From the NCBI GenBank assembly GCA_900541035.1, contig UQIN01000015.1:1-64000 (forward strand): a DNA stretch of 64,000 nt. Direction: 5' to 3'. This stretch comes from an uncultured Collinsella sp. (GTDB taxonomy: Bacteria > Actinomycetota > Coriobacteriia > Coriobacteriales > Coriobacteriaceae). Below are positions 53,958 to 62,089 of the stretch, piece after piece (the first letter of the stretch is position 1; every line of letters begins with the position of its first letter). The position numbers were made by a program, and so were the translations under genes. The notes beneath the pieces were generated by a model that ran no database searches, was not told the DNA's origin, and saw nothing but the letters and a program-made list of their open reading frames with translations.

Positions 53958-55295
53958 TCAGGAGTTCGCCAGGTAGTGCTTGATCTCCCACTCGGTGATC
54001 GTGGACTCAAACTTATGCCATTCGTCGCGCTTCTTTTTGAGGAAGAAGCTGTGGATGTGCTCGCCGAGGGCATCCTTCATAAACTGCGAGTCCTCAAACA
54101 CGTCGAGTGCCTCTTTGAGCGAGCGCGGCAGCGGCGTGTAGCCGGCCTCGAGCATCTGACGGTCGGTGAGCTTGAGCGTCTCGGCCGTTGCCTCGGGCGG
54201 GAGCTCCAGCTTGCGCTCGATGCCGTCCAGGCCAGCCGCCAGCGTGACGGCGTTGACCAGGTACGGGTTGGCCATGGGGTCGGGGCTGCGAAGCTCGATG
54301 CGCGTGGACAGCTGCTTGCCGGGCTTGTAGACCGGGATGCGGACCATACTCGCGCGGTTGCGCAGGCCCCACGTGGCGTACTGCGGCACGGAGTCGCCGC
54401 CGGTAGTAATGCGCTTGTAGGAGTTGACCGTGGGGTTGGTGATGGCGCTGATCTCGCGTGCGTGCGCCAAGATGCCGGCCATATAGTGCTTGGCGACGTC
54501 GGAGAGATGGTACTTATCGTCGTCCTCGCCCCAAAAGACGTTGTTGCCGTCGTGGTCGAATAGCGACTGGCACAGGAACATAGCACTACCGTCCTCGCCT
54601 GCCAACGGCTTGGGCATAAAGGAGGCGTGGCAACCGCTCTCGTAGGCCTGCTGCTTAATGATGAGTTTGGCCGTGGTGATGGCGTCGGACATGCTCAGGG
54701 CCTCGGCGTGGCGCAGGCTCATGCCGTGCTGCGAGCGGCCGGCGGCGTGGAAGGTGTACTCCACGGGCACGGACATCTTCTCGAGCGTGAGGACCGTGTT
54801 GCGGCGCAGGTCGCGAGCGGCATCGCTCACCGAAAGATCGAAGTAGCCCACGTTGTCGAGCGGCTCGGGGGTGTGCTCGTCGGGGAAGTAGTAGTACTCC
54901 AGCTCGGCGCCCACGTTAAGCAGATAGCCAGCCTTCTCGGCCTTGTGGAACATGCGGCGCAGGGCATCGCGCGGGTCGCCGGCAAATGGCTTGCGATCGG
55001 GAGTGCACACGTCGCAGAACACGCGGGCGACGCCGTTGTGGCTCGGGCGCCACGGCAAAATCTGGAAGGTCGAAGCATCGGGAAACGCCAGCATGTCAGC
55101 TTCCTCGGGCGTGGCAAAACCCTCGATGGCGGAGCCGTCAAAGCCGATACCCTCCTCAAAAGCGACCTCGAGGTCCTCGGGGCTAATGGCAAAGTTCTTG
55201 AGGCGGCCGAGAATGTCGACAAACCACAGACGCACAAAGCGGATGTCACGCTGCTCTACGGAGCGGAGTACGTAATCGATGTTCTGCTGGTTCAT
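53958..55295 (-). CDS. glnA: Type I glutamine synthetase
   Basis: A 445-residue enzyme making glutamine from glutamate and ammonia. GFDGSAIEGF near the N terminus and the substrate-site segment RIELRSPDPMANPYL are conserved. The length fits the short GSI-alpha group without the adenylylation insertion; this is inferred from size. The ATG at 55295 follows GAAAGGGGAGC. A GlnR-like regulator lies downstream, and the promoter region holds two direct repeats 12 bases apart (55335-55355), so nitrogen control of glnA is likely. Confidence 0.97.
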   Translation of the reverse strand: MNQQNIDYVLRSVEQRDIRFVRLWFVDILGRLKNFAISPEDLEVAFEEGIGFDGSAIEGFATPEEADMLAFPDASTFQILPWRPSHNGVARVFCDVCTPDRKPFAGDPRDALRRMFHKAEKAGYLLNVGAELEYYYFPDEHTPEPLDNVGYFDLSVSDAARDLRRNTVLTLEKMSVPVEYTFHAAGRSQHGMSLRHAEALSMSDAITTAKLIIKQQAYESGCHASFMPKPLAGEDGSAMFLCQSLFDHDGNNVFWGEDDDKYHLSDVAKHYMAGILAHAREISAITNPTVNSYKRITTGGDSVPQYATWGLRNRASMVRIPVYKPGKQLSTRIELRSPDPMANPYLVNAVTLAAGLDGIERKLELPPEATAETLKLTDRQMLEAGYTPLPRSLKEALDVFEDSQFMKDALGEHIHSFFLKKKRDEWHKFESTITEWEIKHYLANS

Positions 55296-55334
55296 GTCGC
55301 TCCCCTTTCTTTCGGGCGGGTTTCGACTGGTCTA

Positions 55335-55355
55335 TATCGCAGATACTATCGCAGA
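55335..55355 (-). promoter_or_regulatory. Direct repeat in the glnA promoter, candidate regulator site
   Basis: TATCGCAGA occurs twice with a period of 12 bases (55335-55343 and 55347-55355). OmpR/PhoB-type proteins bind such head-to-tail repeats. A possible -10 box, TATAGA, overlaps at 55331-55336 on the minus strand. Confidence 0.5.
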
Positions 55356-55429
55356 AAAATGTTTCCGCAGGGTTAAAGCGTATCAAGCGCTCAAAAAACG
55401 TGCGCGAACAGGCAGTTGCGAACGAGTGA

Positions 55430-56452
55430 CTAGCGCGAGGTCGATGCGCGGTGCTCGATGTGGCCGGGGATCTCGATGCGTTTGGGCGCCAGCTTTGCGG
55501 CCTCGCCCACGGTGGTGGTAACGACGTCGATGCGCTCGGAGAGGCGCTCGACTACGCACTCGGCAATGGTAAGGGTGTCTTGCGCGGCCGCGGTGACGCC
55601 GCCAAAGAGCACGTGGTTCCAGGGGCAATCGTCAAACGTCGCGATTTTGAGACCAGCCGGCAACGAAGGTCCCAACTGTGCCAGCGCCTCGGTCAGACGC
55701 AGGAAAACCAGGCCGTTGACGGCAATGAGGCCGAGCTTTTTGCCGGCATAGTCGCGGATGGTCTCGTCCAAGCGACCAACGCCCGTGGCACCGCCATCGG
55801 CCAAGGTGACAACCTCGCCGGCAAGGCCGCGTCGCGACAGCTCGTCAGTAAAGGCCTTGGCGCGCTCGCGACGGACGGGGCTGTCGTCGCTTGCCTCGGT
55901 GAGCAGGCACAGGCGCTCGCTGCCCGCAGCAGCCAGGGCGTCTACCAACCCGGCGACCAGCTCACGGTTGTTAGATGTCACCAGATCGACACCGCCGTCG
56001 GCAACATCGCGGTCGAGCAGCACAACGGGCAGACGTCCCGCTGCCGCGGCGATCGCCTCGTCATTACCTCCGCAGGTGTTGACGACCAGGCCGTCCACGC
56101 CGGCATCGATAAGTCTGGTGAGCGACTCCGCTTCCTTAGCGGGGTCGTTGCCACTAATGGCCGTCATAAGCGAGCAGCCGCGCGCGGCGGCACTGGCGGA
56201 AAGTCCTTCGAGCATGGCGCTCGAGAACGGGTTGGCGATGTCGGCCAAAATCACGCCGATGAGGTTGGTGCGCGAGCTGCGCAGATTGCGCGCGGCGGCA
56301 CGCGGGCGATAGCCGGTGCGCTCGATAACCGCCGCGATGCGAGCACGGGTTTCCTCGGTCATTTGCCCGGGGCGGTTATTGAGGTAGCGCGAGACCGTGG
56401 CCGGGCTCACACCCGCCTCGGCGGCAATGTCCTTGATTCTCATCTGCGCCAT
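55430..56452 (-). CDS. LacI-family transcriptional regulator
   Basis: 340 residues. The N-terminal helix-turn-helix and hinge are classic LacI: MRIKDIAAEAGVSPATVSRYLNN, with RTGYRPRAAARNLRS at the hinge. The periplasmic-binding-protein-like core starts NLIGVILADIANPFSSAMLEG. I chose the ATG at 56452 after ACGGGGTGCG; 56443 is possible. No sugar transport or catabolic gene is adjacent, so the target and ligand remain open. It lies between glnA and a GntR regulator on the same strand. Confidence 0.92.
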   Translation of the reverse strand: MAQMRIKDIAAEAGVSPATVSRYLNNRPGQMTEETRARIAAVIERTGYRPRAAARNLRSSRTNLIGVILADIANPFSSAMLEGLSASAAARGCSLMTAISGNDPAKEAESLTRLIDAGVDGLVVNTCGGNDEAIAAAAGRLPVVLLDRDVADGGVDLVTSNNRELVAGLVDALAAAGSERLCLLTEASDDSPVRRERAKAFTDELSRRGLAGEVVTLADGGATGVGRLDETIRDYAGKKLGLIAVNGLVFLRLTEALAQLGPSLPAGLKIATFDDCPWNHVLFGGVTAAAQDTLTIAECVVERLSERIDVVTTTVGEAAKLAPKRIEIPGHIEHRASTSR

Positions 56453-56577
56453 AGCGCACCCCGTTTCCCATTTGTCGGCGGTCTGAGCCATTTTAGGCAT
56501 TTTTTTAAAAATCTCGGTTGCAAAACGCTGTAGGTGAGCAGCGTCGTTTTTGCGTCTCGAGCAGATGCGATGATGGG

Positions 56578-57270
56578 CTAGTTATTCGAGTCTTTAGGCA
56601 GCTCAAAATAGTCGGGATGTAAGGCGATAACCGGGCCCTGCTCCTCGGGCATCAGGTGCAAGTGCGTCTCTGCCAGATAACTCGCCGCATCGGTATCGCC
56701 CCTCTTAATGGCCTCGAGAATCCGGCGATGCTGCCGACGAATCGGCTCCCAATCCAGATCCTGCGACACCATACGCAACCAGTTGTATCGCTCAAAATGC
56801 GTGTTGACGCTCTTCATCCAATCCCACAACATGTGACGACCGGCAATCTCAAAACACGTCTCATGAAACAGGTTGTCCAGATCGAAAAAGCGACGCGTTT
56901 CGCCATGGTCGAGTGACTCAGACTCGGCAAGAATCTGCTCGAGCCGATGCTTTTGCTCAGGCGAGGCGGCCGAACAGCATTTAATAAGCACGCTTCTCTC
57001 GAGTTTCTCGCGCAAGAAACAGGCGTTCTCGGCGCGCTCCATGCTGATCTTAGAGACATAGGTGCCGCTTTTGGGACGCGTTTCCACCAGCTCCTGCTCA
57101 CGCAGGCGCACAAAGGATTCGCGAATGGGCGTGCGCCCGATTCCCGTCTCCTTTTCCAGACCAATCGCCGAAAGGCGCGTGCCGGGTTTGAGCTCGGCAT
57201 AGATGATCTTGGAGCGCAATGCGTTGTATGCCTGGTCTTGCAGGCTCTGATTATGCTGGTGTTGTTCCAT
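56578..57270 (-). CDS. GntR-family regulator, FCD subfamily
   Basis: 230 residues. The winged helix (LRSKIIYAELKPGTRLS...GIGRTPIRESFVRLREQELVETRPKSGTYVS) is followed by an all-helical FCD domain with Asp/His positions for a metal (FDLDNLFHETCF, RRQHRRILEAI, AETHLHL). FCD regulators sense acidic metabolites. The ATG at 57270 follows GAGGGC. No target gene is adjacent. A fragment of a second FCD protein is present at 59300-59506. Confidence 0.9.
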   Translation of the reverse strand: MEQHQHNQSLQDQAYNALRSKIIYAELKPGTRLSAIGLEKETGIGRTPIRESFVRLREQELVETRPKSGTYVSKISMERAENACFLREKLERSVLIKCCSAASPEQKHRLEQILAESESLDHGETRRFFDLDNLFHETCFEIAGRHMLWDWMKSVNTHFERYNWLRMVSQDLDWEPIRRQHRRILEAIKRGDTDAASYLAETHLHLMPEEQGPVIALHPDYFELPKDSNN

Positions 57271-57466
57271 AAAGCCCTCGGATGAAGCTCACGGTTTGTC
57301 GAATTTCACCACGTAATACTATCGCATCGACACGCCCCGGCTCCCAATCAGTCTTTTTGGGACGGGGCTCTTTTAGCTACCCTGGCCCGCAGATCGGCCC
57401 CCTTGTCACAAAAGTGGCCCATCTACCACGTTAACACGGATAGCCTCGGCCATACCGAAAACTGTG

Positions 57467-57532
57467 AAAACAAAACCGCAGGTAGACAGCTTGTCGATTT
57501 TCGAAAAAGCCGACTATGGTTGACCCCTGCGG
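57467..57532 (-). terminator. Long hairpin with T-run, possible end of a small RNA
   Basis: CCGCAGG (57476-57482) pairs with CCTGCGG (57526-57532) around an inner GTCGG/TCGAC-type hairpin. On the minus strand TTTTGTTTTC follows. No protein gene on that strand precedes it. Confidence 0.45.
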
Positions 57533-57655
57533 CTTAAACGTAGTAGATAGGCCCTTTTCGTGGCGCAGCACTACTGCACCCCAAATTGGTACCTCGAGCC
57601 TGTTGTAAGTTGCTGTGAAATACGGACGGTTGATAATCAAGGCGCGCTATACGGC

Positions 57656-57715
57656 TTGCTATATCTCACTATACTTTGCTGTACGTCGCTATACTTTGCT
57701 ATAACTTGACAATAA
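57656..57715. repeat. 20-base tandem repeat, three copies
   Basis: Units begin TTGCTATA or TTGCTGTA at 57656, 57676 and 57696. The first two share 16 of 20 bases; the third diverges in its second half. Confidence 0.7.
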
Positions 57716-57740
57716 TCGGCCCGTTACCATCCGGGATATA

Positions 57741-57774
57741 ACGGACCCCAAGCCAACGCTGGCTTGGGGTCCGT
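57741..57774 (-). terminator. 15-bp hairpin after the AlbA_2-domain gene
   Basis: Perfect arms (57741-57755 and 57760-57774) with a 4-base loop, 22 bases after the stop codon of the downstream-reading gene. No T-run, but the stem is very stable. Confidence 0.65.
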
Positions 57775-57796
57775 CTTGTACCATGGCTCTTTTTGA

Positions 57797-59056
57797 CTAT
57801 GAGCGCTCGTATTTCGTGGCCCGCCCGGTTCCCTGCCTTACGATTGCATTCCGTTCAAGCAGAGATTCGAGTGCCGCCAACGTCCGCATGCGGCTCAGCC
57901 CCGTCTGTTTTTCAATCTCGCTTCGCGACATAATTCGACCGCCCGACAAGGCTTTGAGAACCTGGACCTCTTCCTCGGACCCTTCAAGGGCATCGGTAAC
58001 GGGCAATGTGACGGCCACCATGCCGCCGCGAACATCAAAAATTGGTTGATTGACCGAATCGCGATAGGCACGTCTAATGCGCGCGATTCCCGTACCAAAT
58101 TTCTCGATGTAATCCAGCTTTAAGAAGGCCTCTGCAACGATGGGGTTTCTGAGCACGGATATCTGCCCATACAGGTATTGTTCCGTCGTCAAACCGGCGG
58201 GCAGCGATCCAGGAGAGGTCACAACGACGCGATCATCGTACAGGGCAATTTGAACGTTCGCTCGAACGTCCCACGTCCGATGCACCAAAGCATTTGCGAC
58301 AGCTTCGCGAAACGCCTCGAGAGGAATTCGATCGGTTTGGACGCGCTCCATCCCTTCGATACGCTCATAACGGTAGTAGCGTGCAAACATAGCTACCGCC
58401 CTGTCCACCTGCTCAATTGCGGATACATTTGTCGCCGCTTCGCGATCCAAGATCACATCCTCGGTATCACCAAAACGGACGCAATCGATGCCCGGAAAAT
58501 CATTCTTATCCGCCAAAATCGCCGCAGCGTTGGTATAGCCGTCCTTGCCGAGCAAGCGAAGCGTGCGCATAATATCCGACGTTAGTTCAGAAATGCCGAG
58601 ATGTTCAACACACTTATGCTCGAGCGTATGAAAACTCAAGTCCTGGCGAGCCGACGTGAGCGCGTCGAACGTTACGTTGCTGCCTTCGAGCGTCAGCCTG
58701 CCATACTCAAACCGGTCGACCTCCACTGTTGCCGAATCGTTTCGCCTGTAGGCCTTTCCCTTGCTTCGATAGGGTTTGTCCTGGCCCTCATAAACCGTAA
58801 GGATTACGGTCCCGTGTTTCTCATCGGGCTCGAGCGTGTAACGGGGAGCGGGGTCCAAGCTGTCATTAATCATGTTCTCGATGCGGAGACACTCTGCGAC
58901 CGGATCCGCAAGGCCGACAGCCACGCCCTCGTCATCAACGCCAAACTCAATCTTGCCCGTCCCGTAGTTTGCATAGGCACTCACCGTTTTAAGAAACGTC
59001 GGCGTAACGCTTTCCTTATATTCGACTGTAGGGCTCTCTCTAACAACCATATGCAC
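57797..59056 (-). CDS. AlbA_2/HATPase_c-type transcriptional regulator
   Basis: 419 residues. The N-terminal AlbA_2 domain (VEYKESVTPTFLKTVSAYANYGTGKIEFGVDDEG) is followed by a HATPase_c_4-like region with AFREAVANALVHRTWDVRANVQIALYDDRVVVTSPGSLP. A C-terminal winged helix comes last (SEIEKQTGLSRMRTLAALESLLERN). Such proteins are common single-component regulators in gut bacteria; ligand and targets are unknown. A 20-base inverted repeat lies just upstream of its start (59093-59147), which suggests self-control. The start at 59056 could equally be the ATG two codons later. Confidence 0.85.
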   Translation of the reverse strand: MHMVVRESPTVEYKESVTPTFLKTVSAYANYGTGKIEFGVDDEGVAVGLADPVAECLRIENMINDSLDPAPRYTLEPDEKHGTVILTVYEGQDKPYRSKGKAYRRNDSATVEVDRFEYGRLTLEGSNVTFDALTSARQDLSFHTLEHKCVEHLGISELTSDIMRTLRLLGKDGYTNAAAILADKNDFPGIDCVRFGDTEDVILDREAATNVSAIEQVDRAVAMFARYYRYERIEGMERVQTDRIPLEAFREAVANALVHRTWDVRANVQIALYDDRVVVTSPGSLPAGLTTEQYLYGQISVLRNPIVAEAFLKLDYIEKFGTGIARIRRAYRDSVNQPIFDVRGGMVAVTLPVTDALEGSEEEVQVLKALSGGRIMSRSEIEKQTGLSRMRTLAALESLLERNAIVRQGTGRATKYERS

Positions 59057-59092
59057 AACCTCTTCGTTTCGTACTATTCATGACCGTATTAT

Positions 59093-59147
59093 AAGACGAA
59101 AACCGTTTGCGTACTGATTTATCCAAGACGTAAACGGTTTTCGTCTT
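59093..59147. repeat. Inverted repeat upstream of the AlbA_2 regulator
   Basis: Arms 59093-59112 and 59128-59147 pair at 19 of 20 positions with 15 bases between. The position just before the start codon suits an operator. Confidence 0.7.
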
Positions 59148-59249
59148 GATTTGCGTACGGAATTAAGACGCATAATTTCGCTTTCGTATGGCTCAATATC
59201 GGACGCAGACTGTTTTCGCCTGTCAATACATCTGCAATCCAAACGAAAC

Positions 59250-59282
59250 GAGCCCCGAGCTCGCATGAACTCGGGGCTCTTT
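59250..59282 (+). terminator. Hairpin before the GntR remnant
   Basis: A perfect 10-bp stem (59250-59259 with 59270-59279) followed by TTT. There is no intact plus-strand gene before it. Confidence 0.5.
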
Positions 59283-59299
59283 GTGCCGCACATCTATGA

Positions 59300-59506
59300 G
59301 AGGAGCAATTCGATGCGTACGGGCGCTACTCCATGAAGCCGCCCTGGGATGGCGGCAACCTCGTCGAGGAGACCATCCGCGCTCACCGTGGCGTGGCCGA
59401 CGCCATCGCCACGCGCAACCCCACCGTAGCGCACGACGCGATGTATTTGCATCTGGTGTACAACCGCAACATGATTGCGGAAGTCGCACAGACAAAAGAC
59501 ATTTAA
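59300..59506 (+). pseudogene. C-terminal fragment of a GntR/FCD-family regulator
   Basis: The frame from 59300 to the TAA at 59506 reads as the tail of an FCD domain: EETIRAHRGVADAIATRNP followed by VAHDAMYLHLVYNRNMIAEV. It has the helix and metal-His pattern of FadR-like proteins. It has lost the DNA-binding domain; a TGA lies directly before the fragment, and the only ATG (59333) would give 57 residues. It is not a copy of the intact GntR gene at 56.6 kb. I read it as a decayed gene, perhaps once the regulator of the reductase downstream. Confidence 0.7.
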
Positions 59507-59541
59507 GGCTCGACAATGATCTTTCTTTGATAAAACGCAAG

Positions 59542-59579
59542 CGGCGGCCGTCCCAAAACGGGGCGGCCGCCGTGTTTTG
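59542..59579 (+). terminator. GC-rich terminator between the GntR remnant and the reductase
   Basis: A 13-bp stem with one G-T (59542-59554 with 59560-59572) followed by TGTTTTG on the plus strand. It may also serve the convergent reductase gene. Confidence 0.65.
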
Positions 59580-59661
59580 CTATCGACTGGCGCAATGGAA
59601 TCAGGTTTACATGCATCAACTTGGTGCAAACTAACCTGACTCCCATGCACCAAGGGAGCGA

Positions 59662-61611
59662 CTAGAGCTCGCAGGCGACCTTGTAGCCATCGCCGATGGC
59701 GTCGCGGATGTTGCCGCACTTGTTGGCGTCGCCCAGCACGTGGGTGGCAACACCGGCTGCAGCCAGGTCGTCGGCCAGCTTGGTATTGGGACGATAGCCC
59801 ATGGCAAGCACCAGCGTATCGGCACCGGTGATGGTGTGGACCTCGCCGTCCTTTTCGTAGCTGATAGTGTCCTCGGTAATCTCGGTCACCTTGGCCTCGG
59901 TCAGCACGTGAACGCCCTTGGAGAGCATGCGCGTGATGAGCACCGCGCGACCGGCACCGCCCTCGTTGGCGGCGAGCGTCTTGGTCATCTCGATGACGGT
60001 GACATCGCGATTGGCCGGCGACAGGTCGTTGACCAGCGGGGCCAGGTAATCGGCCGTCTCGCAGCCAACGGTGCCGCCGCCCACGATGACGATCTTCTTG
60101 CCCGGGAAAGCCTTGCCACCCAGCAGGTCGTCAGCCGTCATAACCTGCTTAAAGCCCTGCATGAAAGCCGGAGCGATGGGCTCGGCGCCATAAGCCAGGA
60201 CAACCTCGTAGCCGGCGTAGTCACGCTGAATGTCCTCGGCAGTAAGCTCGGTGCCAAAGACGCACTTCACGCCGGCCTCGGCCAGACGACGGTACTGATA
60301 CTTGATCACGCGGGTGAGTTCCTGCTTTGCCGGCGGAACGGCTGCGATGCGCATCTCGCCACCCGGCTCATCCTGCTTGTCCACGAGCACCACGTTGTGG
60401 CCGCGCTTGGCGGCAATGTAGGCAGCCTCCATGCCCGCAGGACCGGCACCCACAACCAGCACGTTCTTAGCCTCGGCGGCAGGCTCGTAGCCGGCCTCGT
60501 CGCGCTCCACGTCCGGGTTAACGGTGCAGGAGATGCGCTTGCCAAACATAATGCCGTTCAGGCAGCGCAGGCAGCCAATGCAGGGGCGGATATCGTCGGC
60601 ATTACCAGATGCGGCCTTATTGCAGAACTCGGCATCGCACAGATTGGCGCGGCCCATCATGCAGATATCGGCAGCGCCGTCCTCGATCAGCTCCTCGGCG
60701 ATCCAGGCCTCGTTGATGCGGCCGACGGTGGCGACGGGAATGTTGACGTGCTTTTTGATCTCGCGCGAGCAGGCAGCGTGCGAGGCCTGCTGGGTACCGG
60801 CGGCGGGAATGGCGGAGCCGCGCTTGATGGTGGTGCCGCCCGAGACATGAATCATGTCGACGCCGGCCTTCTCCAGGCGGCGCGAAACGTAGATCATGTC
60901 GTTGAGGGTCAGGCCGCCATCGGTGTACTCGTCGCCCGAGATACGGACGTCGATGATAAAGTCCTTGCCGCAGCGCTCGCGAATCTCGGCGATGACCTCG
61001 AGCAAGAAGCGCATACGGGCGTCGAGCGAGCCGCCGTACTCATCGGTACGCTTGTTATAGAGCGGGGTCAAAAAGCCGCCGAGCATGCCGTGGGCGTGTG
61101 CCGCATGAACCTCGACGCCATCGACACCGGCCTTCTGCATACGCACGGCAGCGTCACCGAACTGATGCGTGAGCTCGTGGATCTCATCCACCGTAATGGG
61201 GCGCGGCGCCTCGCGGGCATAGGACGGACCCACAAAGGACGGAGCGATCAGGCGCGGCGTGCCCGGAATGTTAAAGGCCATGTAGGCGGGGTGGAAGAGC
61301 TGCGGCATGATCTTGCAGCCATACTCGTGGACGGCCGCGGCGAGTTTTTCCCAGCCGGGGATAAACGTGTCATCGTAGCAGCACATGTCACCCGGCAGAT
61401 AGGTATAGGTGGGCTCGACCGTCACGACCTCGGTGATGATCAGGCCCACGCCGCCCTTGGCGCGGGCACGATAATGATCGACCAGATCGTCGGTCACATA
61501 GCCATGATCGGCAAGGTTGGTAGACACCGGCGGCATAAAGACGCGGTTCTTGACCTCGGTCGTACCGACCTTGATCGGGCTAAAGAGCATCGGGTAGGCG
61601 GAGGACTCCAT
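59662..61611 (-). CDS. NADH:flavin oxidoreductase / Old Yellow Enzyme family with Fe-S and FAD domains
   Basis: 649 residues with the three-part layout of 2,4-dienoyl-CoA reductase and bile-acid BaiCD/BaiH enzymes. An FMN barrel (1-about 350) contains VEVHAAHAHGMLGGF and NKRTDEYGGS. A 4Fe-4S motif, CIGCLRCLNG...CTVNP, follows at about residues 342-360. FAD and NAD(P) domains complete it (VLVVGAGPAGMEAA and VIVGGGTVGCETADYL). Such enzymes reduce carbon-carbon double bonds in acyl-CoA, steroid or plant compounds; the substrate here is not known. The start MESSAYPML (61611) follows AAAGGAAGCC. Monocistronic. Confidence 0.93.
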   Translation of the reverse strand: MESSAYPMLFSPIKVGTTEVKNRVFMPPVSTNLADHGYVTDDLVDHYRARAKGGVGLIITEVVTVEPTYTYLPGDMCCYDDTFIPGWEKLAAAVHEYGCKIMPQLFHPAYMAFNIPGTPRLIAPSFVGPSYAREAPRPITVDEIHELTHQFGDAAVRMQKAGVDGVEVHAAHAHGMLGGFLTPLYNKRTDEYGGSLDARMRFLLEVIAEIRERCGKDFIIDVRISGDEYTDGGLTLNDMIYVSRRLEKAGVDMIHVSGGTTIKRGSAIPAAGTQQASHAACSREIKKHVNIPVATVGRINEAWIAEELIEDGAADICMMGRANLCDAEFCNKAASGNADDIRPCIGCLRCLNGIMFGKRISCTVNPDVERDEAGYEPAAEAKNVLVVGAGPAGMEAAYIAAKRGHNVVLVDKQDEPGGEMRIAAVPPAKQELTRVIKYQYRRLAEAGVKCVFGTELTAEDIQRDYAGYEVVLAYGAEPIAPAFMQGFKQVMTADDLLGGKAFPGKKIVIVGGGTVGCETADYLAPLVNDLSPANRDVTVIEMTKTLAANEGGAGRAVLITRMLSKGVHVLTEAKVTEITEDTISYEKDGEVHTITGADTLVLAMGYRPNTKLADDLAAAGVATHVLGDANKCGNIRDAIGDGYKVACEL

Positions 61612-61713
61612 ACAGGCTTCCTTTCGTTTGAGCCGCTCGGCGGCAGTTGCTAACACACCTATCGTATCAGCAACTGCCGCATCCGCAGTCAAACATGCTC
61701 AAACGCCGGTCGG

Positions 61714-61914
61714 CTAATGAATACCGCGACCCAAGTCTTCGGCGATTTTGTCCACGCCCTTAAGTGCGGCGCACGTCTTTTTGTTGGAGCAATGCCCCGT
61801 GCAAACGCCACCCTGAGCGCAGTCGGCGCAGGTGCCCTTGCGGTAAATGCGCACGCATACCGCGACAAACGCAATACCGATAACAGCCAGTACAACAATA
61901 TCGATAGGTGCCAT
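61714..61914 (-). CDS. FeoB-associated Cys-rich membrane protein
   Basis: 66 residues. An N-terminal membrane helix (IDIVVLAVIGIAFVAVCVRIY) is followed by a Cys-rich segment (CADCAQGGVCTGHCSNKKTC). This is the profile of the small protein that often follows feoB in Gram-positive anaerobes. The ATG at 61914 follows GAGGAGGC. It lies 175 bases downstream of feoB on the same strand, separated from it by a terminator and a repeat hairpin. A role in iron handling at the membrane is inferred. Confidence 0.85.
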   Translation of the reverse strand: MAPIDIVVLAVIGIAFVAVCVRIYRKGTCADCAQGGVCTGHCSNKKTCAALKGVDKIAEDLGRGIH

Positions 61915-61961
61915 AGCAAGCCTCCTCTAGTTAGCCATCACTTACTTTACCCCATTCTCCA

Positions 61962-61994
61962 CCTACCAAAAAGGGACAGGTTTATTTTGGTCGG
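61962..61994. repeat. TACCAAAA hairpin downstream of feoB (family B, copy 2)
   Basis: CCTACCAAAA pairs with TTTTGGTCGG (one mismatch) around AGGGACAGGTTTA. It is the same family as 38870-38902 but on the other strand; here a TTTTAT follows on the plus strand. Confidence 0.75.
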
Positions 61995-62026
61995 TTTTAT
62001 CTGCGGAAACGCCACATCTCCCCCAT

Positions 62027-62060
62027 CAAAAAGCCCGAGTGTCGCTGGGACACCCGGGCT
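62027..62060 (-). terminator. Rho-independent terminator of feoB
   Basis: A 12-bp stem with one mismatch (62032-62043 with 62049-62060) is followed on the minus strand by TTTTTGAT, 30 bases after the feoB stop. Confidence 0.9.
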
Positions 62061-62089
62061 CGTGGAAAGGGGTTAATCCTTATTCGGAC

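Larger units (their letters stand above)
57271..57740. other. Non-coding gap upstream of the GntR gene
   Basis: A 69-codon frame (57431-57640, minus) has no ribosome binding site and is crossed by a hairpin with a T-run, so I do not call it a gene. The gap holds that hairpin, a 20-base tandem repeat and AT-rich DNA. It may contain a small RNA read on the minus strand. Confidence 0.5.

Noticed and set aside
57431..57640. 69-codon minus-strand frame
   Set aside because: No start site and interrupted at RNA level by a hairpin with a T-run.
59740..61653. 637-codon plus-strand frame antisense to the flavin reductase
   Set aside because: Shadow frame; the minus strand has all family motifs.
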